Virus record (IMG/VR): IMGVR_UViG_3300042312_000042
Coordinates: 1-25,969 of that record
Length of the DNA stretch: 25,969 nucleotides
Reading direction: 5' to 3' (one strand)
Source of the DNA: a virus
The notes beneath the pieces were generated by a model. It searched no databases. It had not been told where the DNA came from and saw only the letters and a list, made by a program, of their open reading frames with translations. Each line of letters starts with the position of its first letter. Within the stretch, counting starts at the first letter, position 1. The position numbers and the translations under genes are program-made. Of this stretch, positions 1 to 6,589 are shown piece after piece.

Positions 1-1657
1 TGCGATCATCGGATCCAGGAGAAGAGCGAGTCTCCAATGGCGCATACCTAAATATTGGATTCTTACTAGTAACCACACCAGCAGCATGAATACCAGTGCC
101 CCTAATACGACCACGTAACTGTTCTCCATAAATCTCCACTTCTGGATATTTTTCTCTAAACCACAATGTAGTTTTAGATGTGCAATATTCATCCCAAGTA
201 TCAACTAACTTTAATACCTTGTTAACATCTGTCAATGGTATATCTAAAACTCGTGCAACATCTCGCACAACACCTTTATCTTTAAATTCAAGGAATGTAG
301 CAATAGATGCTACGTGCCTATACTGTCTAACCAAATAATCTTTTACTTCATCACGACGTGTATCTTGAATATCCGTATCAATATCAGGAAAGTCATTACG
401 TTCTGGATTAATAAAACGAAAGAATAAAAGTCCATGCTCTAATGGATCTATATCTGTAATACCAAGCATATAACAAACCAAAGAACCAGCAGAAGATCCA
501 CGACCAGGACCAACTAAGATTCCTTCTTTCTTAGCCCAGTTAATCATGCTTTGAACTACAAGAAAATATGGAGCAAATTTTTTATCTTTAATAATTTCAA
601 GTTCTTCATCTAATCTTAACTCATATGAATCATTTCCTACCCAAGAAGATGTCAACCTTTTATCACTTAATGCTTGCCAGGCTAGATCTCTTAGTTGTTG
701 ATCTGGGTTTTTATATTGAACAGGAAGTAAGTTTAGTCCATCTTTAATATCATAATCTTCTACTGTATCTGCTAACAATATGGTATTTGAATATATATCT
801 TCTCTATTAATGCCCTGTTTTTCCATTGCTGCCTTAATTTCTTCATATGAAAGAAGATGAATATCAAATTTATTAAATGTTATATCACGATTATGACCAT
901 ATAAATAATCAAGTCGTTCCATCATGTCTGTTTTCTTTTTAGATTTTTCATATGTTGCATCTTTGTTTACTTTTCCATGTGTATTGAGGATCAACTTAAA
1001 TTCTTGTATTTCTTTTTGTAGTGTATCTGAATGATGGCAGTCTGGTGTAACAACAGCCCTTATATTAAATTCATCAGCAAGTTCAATTAGGTATTTATTT
1101 ATTTCTGGCGTATTGTGTGGCATAACTTCAATGTAATAATTACTACCAAAATTATCTTTAAACCATTTAATATGTTTTTTAGCAAGTGCAAATTCTTGCT
1201 CTTCTAATGCTTTAACAATAACGCTACTAGGACAAGCAGAGGTTACAATAATTCCCTCTTTATATTTTTGAAGAATGTCAAAATCAAATCTTGGTTTTTT
1301 AAAAAATCCATCTGTCCATGCAATTTCGCTAATTTTATTAAGGTTTTCCAAACCTTTTTGGTTCTTGGCTAGAAGGATAATATGGTTATAGACAAGATCT
1401 TGCTGACCTTCTCTTTCAGACTTATCTCTTTTATCAGATATATCTGCACACATGTATCCTTCTAGACCTAGAATTGGCTTAATACCCTTTTCTTTTGCAG
1501 CACGATACAACTCTCTGTGACCAGAAAGTGTACCGTGATCTGTAATCGCAAGAGCACTCATACCCAACTTGCTAGCACGGTCTACATACTCTTGTGGAGT
1601 TGCTATGCCGTCAAATAGGGAGTAGTGAGTATGAACATGTAAGCCTACGTAGTTCAT
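1..1657 (-). CDS. dnaE: DNA polymerase III alpha subunit (DnaE-like), N-terminal part, cut by window edge
   Basis: Replicative DNA polymerase of the C family; it would copy the phage genome with the helicase and primase encoded just upstream. The frame is open from the ATG at 1657 to the window edge (552 codons), about half of a usual DnaE. The N-terminal PHP domain starts with LHVHTHYSLFDG (H7, H9, D16), followed by ITDHG (D40, H41), GLEGY (E66), YNHIILLAKN, TSACPSS and PDCHH. The polymerase core shows GPGRGSSAGSLV (about residues 380-391) and the catalytic PDIDTD motif (424-429), followed by GVVRDVARVL and GTGVHAAGVV. The third catalytic Asp should lie beyond the window. The start lies one base after the stop of the preceding gene. 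The PHP metal ligands look complete, unlike E. coli DnaE. Identification is firm; the downstream tau-binding and OB regions cannot be seen. Confidence 0.95.
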   Translation of the reverse strand, partial: MNYVGLHVHTHYSLFDGIATPQEYVDRASKLGMSALAITDHGTLSGHRELYRAAKEKGIKPILGLEGYMCADISDKRDKSEREGQQDLVYNHIILLAKNQKGLENLNKISEIAWTDGFFKKPRFDFDILQKYKEGIIVTSACPSSVIVKALEEQEFALAKKHIKWFKDNFGSNYYIEVMPHNTPEINKYLIELADEFNIRAVVTPDCHHSDTLQKEIQEFKLILNTHGKVNKDATYEKSKKKTDMMERLDYLYGHNRDITFNKFDIHLLSYEEIKAAMEKQGINREDIYSNTILLADTVEDYDIKDGLNLLPVQYKNPDQQLRDLAWQALSDKRLTSSWVGNDSYELRLDEELEIIKDKKFAPYFLVVQSMINWAKKEGILVGPGRGSSAGSLVCYMLGITDIDPLEHGLLFFRFINPERNDFPDIDTDIQDTRRDEVKDYLVRQYRHVASIATFLEFKDKGVVRDVARVLDIPLTDVNKVLKLVDTWDEYCTSKTTLWFREKYPEVEIYGEQLRGRIRGTGIHAAGVVTSKNPIFRYAPLETRSSPGSDDR

Positions 1658-1658
1658 C

Positions 1659-2315
1659 TTACCAATCTGTGTTGGTTGATGAAGTTACAGATGGGGTATC
1701 AAACCCCAAATAGAATGCTTCTTGTTCAGCATAAGGAATTTTCTTTAATGCTAACTCAAGAGCGTATGGCTTGTATGCTGACCAGTCAAATGGTTCTTTG
1801 TCTGGTGCAGATGGAATGAGTGTATAACTTGTTTCAGTACCCTGACCATTACGCTTTAACTTCCATGAAATATTTGAGATGCTTCCTGTTTCAAGAGCAT
1901 ACTCACGAATAGTATTAAATGCAGATTGCTTACTTACACCCATTGACCAAATGGCTATGTATGGCTCTTCAATGCCATCATCTACAAGTACGTTGCAATA
2001 AAAACGAAGACGTGCTCTCCAGCCAGCCTTTGGATCTTTACGATGCATCTCTTCAGCCCAGTCACGGCCTTCTGTTTCCATAGTATCTACAGCCTTGCGC
2101 TTATAGTCTTTTGGATTTGTGTGTTCTTTAACAACAAGTGCTAAACCACGGTCTGCGCTATAGTTTGCAGAATCTTCGTCAAGTTCTTCAACGAATCTAA
2201 TTTTTGCAGATTGTCCATCGGCAAGTTTTAACCATCTTACCTTTGGGGAGTTTTCATCATATTTTGGTTTATCAACTAGGGCATTAATATTTTTTAGTCC
2301 CTTTACAATAGTCAT
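1659..2315 (-). CDS. putative single-stranded DNA-binding protein (218 aa)
   Basis: Probably coats single-stranded DNA at the phage fork. It sits between primase and polymerase in a replication block that otherwise has no ssDNA-binding protein. The core (about residues 28-168) looks like a beta-rich OB-type fold: KVRWLKLADGQSAKIRFVEE, then GWRARLRFYCNVLVDDG, PYIAIWSMG and a strand-rich segment ending TSYTLIP. The layout (a 'NVLVDDG' strand followed by 'W' and basic residues) recalls T4 gp32-type proteins and related actinophage proteins. There is no gp32-type zinc site and the C-terminal tail is not clearly acidic, so assignment is by pattern and context. Start ATG has AAGGAG 12 bases upstream (2328-2333). 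Codon choice is richer in CGT and C-ending codons than in the primase next to it, suggesting high expression. Confidence 0.55.
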   Translation of the reverse strand: MTIVKGLKNINALVDKPKYDENSPKVRWLKLADGQSAKIRFVEELDEDSANYSADRGLALVVKEHTNPKDYKRKAVDTMETEGRDWAEEMHRKDPKAGWRARLRFYCNVLVDDGIEEPYIAIWSMGVSKQSAFNTIREYALETGSISNISWKLKRNGQGTETSYTLIPSAPDKEPFDWSAYKPYALELALKKIPYAEQEAFYLGFDTPSVTSSTNTDW

Positions 2316-2344
2316 ATTATTTTTTTTCTCCTTATGTGTTATAT

Positions 2345-3268
2345 CTATTTTAACATACTGCTGATAGAATTGTCAAACTGGAATTCCAATTTTTTAATTG
2401 CATCATCATCCATGTCGCCTATATCTTTATATTTTTTATCTATATATACAGAAGTAACAACAGGGCCAAGTTTTTGAATTAACTTATCTCTCATTATTAT
2501 TCCTGCATCATCGTTATCTGCAATCAAAACAATACTATTAAAATATTTTTCTAATAGTTTTATTTGTGCTGCAGAAACATTAGCCCCTAGCGTAGCAACC
2601 GCAGGGAATCCTACTTGATCTAATCTAATTGCATCAAAAGAAGACTCTACAACATAGACAATATTTGAAGTTTTTATTCTATGTAGATTAAACAATGTCT
2701 TACCTTTTGGCAAACCAGGTGTGTTTTTAAATTCTTTACCTTCAATTGTTCTAGCAACAAATCCTATACACATACCATCTGGAGAATGTATTGGAATTGT
2801 AACTGAATCTTGTTTTTCTGAATAGCCAAGATTAAATTTTATTATTGAGTCTTTAGTAATCTTTCTTCCTTCATAATATCTATTTGCTCTTGGAGATTCT
2901 AATGCTTGATTATTTAATCTTTTAATTAATAATTCATCATACTGAACAAATTCTGGTTTACTTATTAATGCTTTATTTACTGATGTTTCAATACTATTTT
3001 CTTGTTCTTTACTTTTAATATATCTTATTGCCTCAAAATATGTTCTATTAGATATATGCATTACAAACTCAACAAGAGTTTTTGTAGTTTGACATCCAAA
3101 GCAAAAAAATAATCCATGTTCTTTTGATACCTCTCCAGCAGGAGTTCTATTATTATTATGATATGGGCAAAATACAATATAGTCTGTTCCATATTCAGCC
3201 TCAATGTCAATACCAGCACCAGTTAATACACGATAGACTTGTTCTGCAGTATAAGAGTCTTTAACCAT
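2345..3268 (-). CDS. dnaG: DnaG-like primase with CHC2 zinc finger and TOPRIM domain (307 aa)
   Basis: Makes RNA primers for the phage fork. The zinc finger is CPYH (C34, H37) and CFGC (C56, C59). The core continues through a DnaG-type segment (VTIPIHSPDGMCIGFVARTI) into TOPRIM: VVESSFDAIRL carries the metal-binding Glu (E208) and LIADNDDAG the Asp pair (D251, D253). The protein stops soon after TOPRIM, so there is no long helicase-interaction domain as in bacterial DnaG. An ATG start at 3268 is chosen over a TTG 14 codons upstream (3310): the ATG has GAGGA five bases before it (3274-3278) and overlaps the helicase stop by only 8 bases, which suits translational coupling. Numbering here counts from the ATG. 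Confidence 0.92.
   Translation of the reverse strand: MVKDSYTAEQVYRVLTGAGIDIEAEYGTDYIVFCPYHNNNRTPAGEVSKEHGLFFCFGCQTTKTLVEFVMHISNRTYFEAIRYIKSKEQENSIETSVNKALISKPEFVQYDELLIKRLNNQALESPRANRYYEGRKITKDSIIKFNLGYSEKQDSVTIPIHSPDGMCIGFVARTIEGKEFKNTPGLPKGKTLFNLHRIKTSNIVYVVESSFDAIRLDQVGFPAVATLGANVSAAQIKLLEKYFNSIVLIADNDDAGIIMRDKLIQKLGPVVTSVYIDKKYKDIGDMDDDAIKKLEFQFDNSISSMLK
2347..2355 (-). promoter_or_regulatory. extended -10-like box before the ssDNA-binding gene
   Basis: TGTTAAAAT on the minus strand overlaps the primase stop. The predicted start lies a few bases before the AAGGAG site. One base differs from TATAAT and no -35 is seen. It could give the ssDNA-binding protein its own, higher transcript level. 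Confidence 0.3.
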
Positions 3269-4487
3269 TTTTGTCCTCGTAATCCTTATAGCGATAATAT
3301 CCTCTATCAAAATCTACTTGAACTAGAAAATCCCCCATAAAACCATTTCTATTTTTTCTAAATACGCATTCAATAATGTCGCTATTTGTAGCACGACCAA
3401 GAGCCATTACCCAGTCAGCATCATAGGCAATTTGTCTAGACCAAGCAGTTTGTCCTAAAGTTGGTGGAGTAGAAAGATCTTTAACATCATCGGGAGTAGC
3501 AGATGAAATGGCAATAATAGGAACTTCTTCACTAATGGACATTAGTTTAAGTTCTCGTGAAAGGTTTTTCATTCGTACCGTTTCATTATCGGCTTTTTGG
3601 TTTGGTGACATTAATTGCAAATAATCAACAACTACAAAGTCTGGTTTATACTGATCAATTTTTCCACGTATAACTGAAGGAGTTAGGTCTCCACCATTGT
3701 CATTAGAAATAATATGAAACTCTGGCTTACCTGCTAGTTTATCGGCATGCCATTTTTTAAGCATTTCAATTTCTACTTCACCATTACTAAGTTTACGATG
3801 AGACCATAGGCCTTCACCCATAATTGCAAATACACGATTACGAACCTCTGTTTCAGACATTTCAAGACTTATAATAAGTGGACTGCGACCTTGTTTCCAA
3901 GCCTGTACAGCAAAATACAAGGCTAGCCAAGACTTTCCAATACCTGGATATGCAAGAAAAACCCCTAATTGTCCTGGCATAATTCCAGAAGGTAAGTAGT
4001 TATCAAATCCTGGCAAACCTGTTTTAATTCCAATGTGCCCAAGATCTTGCATTTTCTTTACGTTTTCAAAATATGCAATTGCTGATTCAAGATCTGTTAC
4101 TTCAATATCCCTAATTGCAGCAGTATTCTTTTTTAATTCCGATGTTTTTGTAATGAGATGTTCAAGAGCATTTGTTCCATTACCGCTTTGAACTTCGGAT
4201 GCTGCGTTGCGTAAAATATCTTTAAGGCTATCGTTTAAATATTCGGTTTGTAATTCTTCAAGGTGATGTTTGGTTGCACCAACACCTTCTACTGGAGCAA
4301 AATCCCTAAACTTTTCTACAACTAACGATATTGGTGGAACCGATTGATTATTTTCTGAATATAGCCTAATAAAATTCCAGACATCATTATGAGTTCTTAA
4401 AAGGTTATCAACATTTGCTTGTAATAATACGTGGACTTGTTTATCGTTTAATACTGCAGTTATTAACTTTGCTTCCGTATTATTCAC
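3261..4487 (-). CDS. dnaB: DnaB-like replicative helicase (408 aa)
   Basis: Hexameric 5'-3' fork helicase of the RecA-like DnaB family. A short N-terminal helical domain (residues 1-120) precedes the ATPase domain. Walker A is AYPGIGKSW (179-187, K185), the catalytic Glu lies in ISLEMSETE (E209), Walker B is FVVVDYLQLM (284-293, D288) and the arginine-finger region is FRKNRNG (about R380). Odd point: the segment equivalent to the DnaB sensor motif, usually 'SQxxR', reads AISSATPD and lacks the conserved Gln. The start is GTG, supported by a perfect AGGAGG seven bases upstream (4495-4500). It overlaps the gene before it and the primase after it by 8 bases each, so loader candidate, helicase and primase are probably translated as a coupled set. 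Confidence 0.93.
   Translation of the reverse strand: MNNTEAKLITAVLNDKQVHVLLQANVDNLLRTHNDVWNFIRLYSENNQSVPPISLVVEKFRDFAPVEGVGATKHHLEELQTEYLNDSLKDILRNAASEVQSGNGTNALEHLITKTSELKKNTAAIRDIEVTDLESAIAYFENVKKMQDLGHIGIKTGLPGFDNYLPSGIMPGQLGVFLAYPGIGKSWLALYFAVQAWKQGRSPLIISLEMSETEVRNRVFAIMGEGLWSHRKLSNGEVEIEMLKKWHADKLAGKPEFHIISNDNGGDLTPSVIRGKIDQYKPDFVVVDYLQLMSPNQKADNETVRMKNLSRELKLMSISEEVPIIAISSATPDDVKDLSTPPTLGQTAWSRQIAYDADWVMALGRATNSDIIECVFRKNRNGFMGDFLVQVDFDRGYYRYKDYEDKNG
3274..3278 (-). promoter_or_regulatory. Shine-Dalgarno fixing the ATG start of the primase
   Basis: GAGGA five bases before ATG at 3268, within the end of the helicase gene. It favours this ATG over the upstream TTG at 3310. Confidence 0.65.
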
Positions 4488-4788
4488 TAATCCACCTCCT
4501 TGCCAATTTTCTTCGTTCTTCTCGCTCTTTAATATCTTGTTCTACTTCCATTTTACCACTAAGAATTTTTTCTGCATTATATGCAAAATAATTCCAAGTA
4601 GGATTTTCTGCTATTTTAAAATAATAATCTAATAAATCATAGCATTGAGAAATACCATAAGACTCAACAAGAGCGTCAGAGGCCCATTGCTCAACATTAA
4701 GATTCATGTTGCTTTTGGCTTCATATCTTTGTAGATGTAATTTATTATACCTACTTAGCAAAGCCATACGGTCTTTGCGTTCTGCCAC
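4480..4788 (-). CDS. small replication-associated protein, helicase-loader candidate (102 aa)
   Basis: Not recognised by sequence. It is a small, charged, probably all-helical protein whose C-terminal half is NPTWNYFAYNAEKIL (62-76) followed by a Glu/Arg-rich helix ending ARRWISE. A 'W..Fa.na.Ki' segment followed by a charged helix recalls the C-terminal regions of phage replisome organisers and helicase loaders (DnaD-like), but the likeness is weak. It lies directly upstream of the helicase and overlaps it by 8 bases, which is a usual loader position. The start is GTG inside TAGTG, sharing one base with the preceding stop codon, and there is no clear Shine-Dalgarno, so translation probably depends on re-initiation. 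An internal ATG at codon 8 is possible. The gene call is good; the function is inference. Confidence 0.75.
   Translation of the reverse strand: MAERKDRMALLSRYNKLHLQRYEAKSNMNLNVEQWASDALVESYGISQCYDLLDYYFKIAENPTWNYFAYNAEKILSGKMEVEQDIKEREERRKLARRWISE
4495..4500 (-). promoter_or_regulatory. Shine-Dalgarno fixing the GTG start of the helicase
   Basis: AGGAGG seven bases before GTG at 4487. It decides the start, since no ATG in frame nearby has a comparable site. Confidence 0.8.
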
Positions 4789-4997
4789 TATTCGCTTTTA
4801 AATTCTTTTGCTTCGTTACTTTTTTCAATTAGTTTGTTTTCAACAAACTTGTATACACGCTCAAATGCTTGATCTATATTTTCTTCGTCACGCTTATAGT
4901 CAACAATACCAAGATCAAACCTTACTGATTGGAAATTGCCTAAATTGTGTGTATATCCTAATGTTACTGATACTTTCGTATTTTTATTTTCTTCCAT
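4788..4997 (-). CDS. conserved-looking small phage protein, function unknown (69 aa)
   Basis: I do not recognise a function. The first half is predicted beta-rich (VSVTLGYTHNLGNFQSVRFD) and the second half is one charged helix (NIDQAFERVYKFVENKLIEK). Small acidic proteins of this pattern (a beta hairpin with 'NLGN' and a C-terminal helix) occur in phage replication regions. There are no cysteines and no membrane segment. The ATG start has AGGTGG three bases upstream (5001-5006), so this is a real gene. It follows the MerR-like gene after an 18-base gap and shares its stop with the GTG start of the next gene. Confidence 0.75.
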   Translation of the reverse strand: MEENKNTKVSVTLGYTHNLGNFQSVRFDLGIVDYKRDEENIDQAFERVYKFVENKLIEKSNEAKEFKSE

Positions 4998-5015
4998 ACC
5001 CCACCTTTTCTATTA

Positions 5016-5558
5016 TTAAATATTCTCTGCCCAAACAGGAATAAATCTACCATCTTCTGTCTTTGTATATGTAAGTATACCGTCACCCATACGTCTTGTC
5101 AACTCTTGGCTCGTAGGCGTACTATTATTTGTTATTAGTCCATCTTTTCTTGGTTGTCCTATATGTATACTTGCAAGTATAGCACGAATCTCTCTAACGT
5201 GATCTTCTGAATAATAAGATCTAATTTTAAATCCAGTCTTACCACCAATGCTTGAACCTACTGGTCTTGGAATGACTCCTCGTTTAATTAAACTTGGTAT
5301 ATATTTTCTATGACGATTAATTAATTTAGCAGTTTCAGCAACAGTATATGCTCGTTGTCTATTTTTTCTAAAGTCAGAACGCAGACAAGTTTCAAATCTA
5401 TCTTTAGTTATATTATAAACAGAAACCATTCCAGTAGAGCGTGAACTATGATGAAGTCTTACCAGATCACCATTAAGAAACCATATTTTTTTATTACCCT
5501 TTATTATATCTTGGTTATTGTATATTTCGCTCTGAATAATTCCTTTGCTAGTAACCAT
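5016..5558 (-). CDS. MerR-like helix-turn-helix DNA-binding protein (180 aa)
   Basis: Probable DNA-binding regulator. Residues 70-100 form a MerR/excisionase-type winged helix-turn-helix: AYTVAETAKLINRHRKYIPS gives the two helices and the GVIPRPVG turn leads to the wing; SYYSEDHVREIRAILASI then forms the following helix. The N-terminal 65 residues include a beta-rich block (KIWFLNGDLVRL) seen before the HTH, and the C-terminal 45 residues look flexible. There is no MerR effector or coiled-coil dimer domain, so it may act like an excisionase-type or small phage regulator. It sits at the boundary between tail genes and replication genes, where a switch protein would make sense. The ATG has GAGGGT upstream. 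It overlaps the zinc-ribbon gene by 55 bases in another frame. Confidence 0.8.
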   Translation of the reverse strand: MVTSKGIIQSEIYNNQDIIKGNKKIWFLNGDLVRLHHSSRSTGMVSVYNITKDRFETCLRSDFRKNRQRAYTVAETAKLINRHRKYIPSLIKRGVIPRPVGSSIGGKTGFKIRSYYSEDHVREIRAILASIHIGQPRKDGLITNNSTPTSQELTRRMGDGILTYTKTEDGRFIPVWAENI

Positions 5559-5695
5559 CTACCCTCTTCACTTTCTTTTGGTGGATGAAAAAATTTTCTT
5601 AATCCACATCCAATACAGTAAGTTTCTATGTGCTGTAAACTGCTATACTGTCTATCAATAAAGATTCTACCTTTACATTTTTTACAATAAATCAT
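5504..5695 (-). CDS. small zinc-ribbon protein (63 aa)
   Basis: A compact protein with two Cys pairs: CKKC at the very N-terminus (C4, C7 from the ATG) and CIGC (about 27-30), spaced like a single treble-clef or rubredoxin-type zinc ribbon. The KGRIFIDRQYSS strand lies between them. Such proteins are common next to phage regulators and replication genes; they can bind nucleic acid or RNA polymerase, but nothing here shows which. The frame extends to a TTG at 5722, but the ATG at 5695 is preferred because it puts the ribbon at the N-terminus and falls 10 bases after the preceding stop. Neither start has a clear Shine-Dalgarno, so coupling to the upstream gene is likely. Its last 55 bases overlap the MerR-like gene. 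Confidence 0.72.
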   Translation of the reverse strand: MIYCKKCKGRIFIDRQYSSLQHIETYCIGCGLRKFFHPPKESEEGRWLLAKELFRAKYTITKI

Positions 5696-5705
5696 TTTTT
5701 TACTT

Positions 5706-6146
5706 TTAGTTAGGTATTCCAATAATAACTAAATTTATTGCTAAAGATAAGTTACCAGGTGTGCCAAATCTTACTGCACCCTCAACCTTAGACGTAGTTG
5801 GAGGATTCAAAACAATACTAACATTTTGACCTGCTGGCGTTTGCCCAACGTTAACTGGTGTTGCTGTAATAATTGGTGGATATTTAAAATCGCTAAAGTC
5901 ATAAGTAAAGGTTTTTTCACTTCCAGCAGTAACTGTAGCATCATTATATACAGGAACATATCCGCCGATTATTCTAGTTTCAGATGTTTTAAGATTTTGT
6001 TTACCAGCACTAAGTGTGTCTATAGTCGCATAATTATATGTTGCAGATGATACTTGAGTAGATATATCATTTACAGCATCAACAAGTGAATATAGATATG
6101 TAACGTCAAGAGGTTGCCCTCTTTCTGGTAGTGGTACTTTTGCCAT
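5706..6146 (-). CDS. putative tail fibre / tail-tip protein (146 aa)
   Basis: Last gene of the structural block. The N-terminal 40 residues (LYSLVDAVNDISTQVSSATY) look like a short trimeric helical or coiled segment. The C-terminal domain is beta-rich with a YPPIITATPV strand and ends in a hydrophobic strand, NLSLAINLVIIGIPN. A helical stalk with a small beta domain whose strand reads 'PP.i.atp' is typical of receptor-binding fibre tips and H-type-lectin-like knobs, so it may touch the host surface. The ATG is preceded by AGGAGG with a five-base gap (6152-6157), among the best ribosome sites in the window. The role as an adhesin is inference. Confidence 0.6.
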   Translation of the reverse strand: MAKVPLPERGQPLDVTYLYSLVDAVNDISTQVSSATYNYATIDTLSAGKQNLKTSETRIIGGYVPVYNDATVTAGSEKTFTYDFSDFKYPPIITATPVNVGQTPAGQNVSIVLNPPTTSKVEGAVRFGTPGNLSLAINLVIIGIPN

Positions 6147-6163
6147 TTATTCCTCCTATTTTA

Positions 6164-6172
6164 TTATACCAA
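6164..6172 (-). promoter_or_regulatory. extended -10 box before the last fibre gene (weak call)
   Basis: The minus strand reads TGGTATAAT across the stop of the preceding gene. The start point would fall on or just before the AGGAGG site, which would leave almost no leader, so it may be chance. Confidence 0.3.
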
Positions 6173-6589
6173 AGAAACTAAGCCAGAATTGTATATTTGC
6201 AAATTGGCATTTAATGTTTTTTCAGATGACTCAACTTGAATAATTACACGTACATTTGTAGTTCCAGTTTTAATAAATTGATATGAGTGAATTGGTGTTG
6301 TCCCATGATAAGTTGCTGTAGCCCCATCAAATCCAACAAAAACATCATATTTTGGCCTATTTAATTCATCTCCCCATACTGCACTAATAACTGAGGGTGA
6401 AACCTGTATGGCTCCAACAACACTGGTAATTGAATCATCTAGTACAAGATTTATCGGAGACCATTGAGAGGTTCTATTTTTATCTTCAGAGATTATTCTA
6501 TATCTAAAAATATAGCCAACATTGTTTGAATCTATAGGTGGCAAAAATGTTTTTTTAATAATTACCTTTTTAATACCTAAATCAGCCAT
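6164..6589 (-). CDS. virion structural protein with fibronectin-III-like fold (141 aa)
   Basis: Beta-rich protein in the tail-fibre cluster. The segment YIFRYRIISEDKNRTSQWSP (26-45) fits an FN3-type strand pair ('YRV.sedg..SqWSp'), and a second half with YDVFVGFDG and HSYQFIKTGTTNVRVIIQV completes an Ig-like or FN3 sandwich. There is no catalytic motif and no signal peptide. Domains like this decorate fibres or tail tips and help attachment. The start codon ATG shares one base with the stop of the preceding gene (TAATG), so it is probably translated by coupling. Its last bases also form a TATAAT-like box for the next gene. Confidence 0.6.
   Translation of the reverse strand: MADLGIKKVIIKKTFLPPIDSNNVGYIFRYRIISEDKNRTSQWSPINLVLDDSITSVVGAIQVSPSVISAVWGDELNRPKYDVFVGFDGATATYHGTTPIHSYQFIKTGTTNVRVIIQVESSEKTLNANLQIYNSGLVSLV

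Noticed and set aside
3269-3310. TTG at 3310 as primase start
   Set aside because: No ribosome site before it and a 50-base overlap with the helicase; the ATG at 3268 has GAGGA and a short overlap.
5696-5722. TTG at 5722 as start of the zinc-ribbon protein
   Set aside because: It lies within the preceding fibre gene without a ribosome site; the ATG at 5695 gives a compact ribbon.
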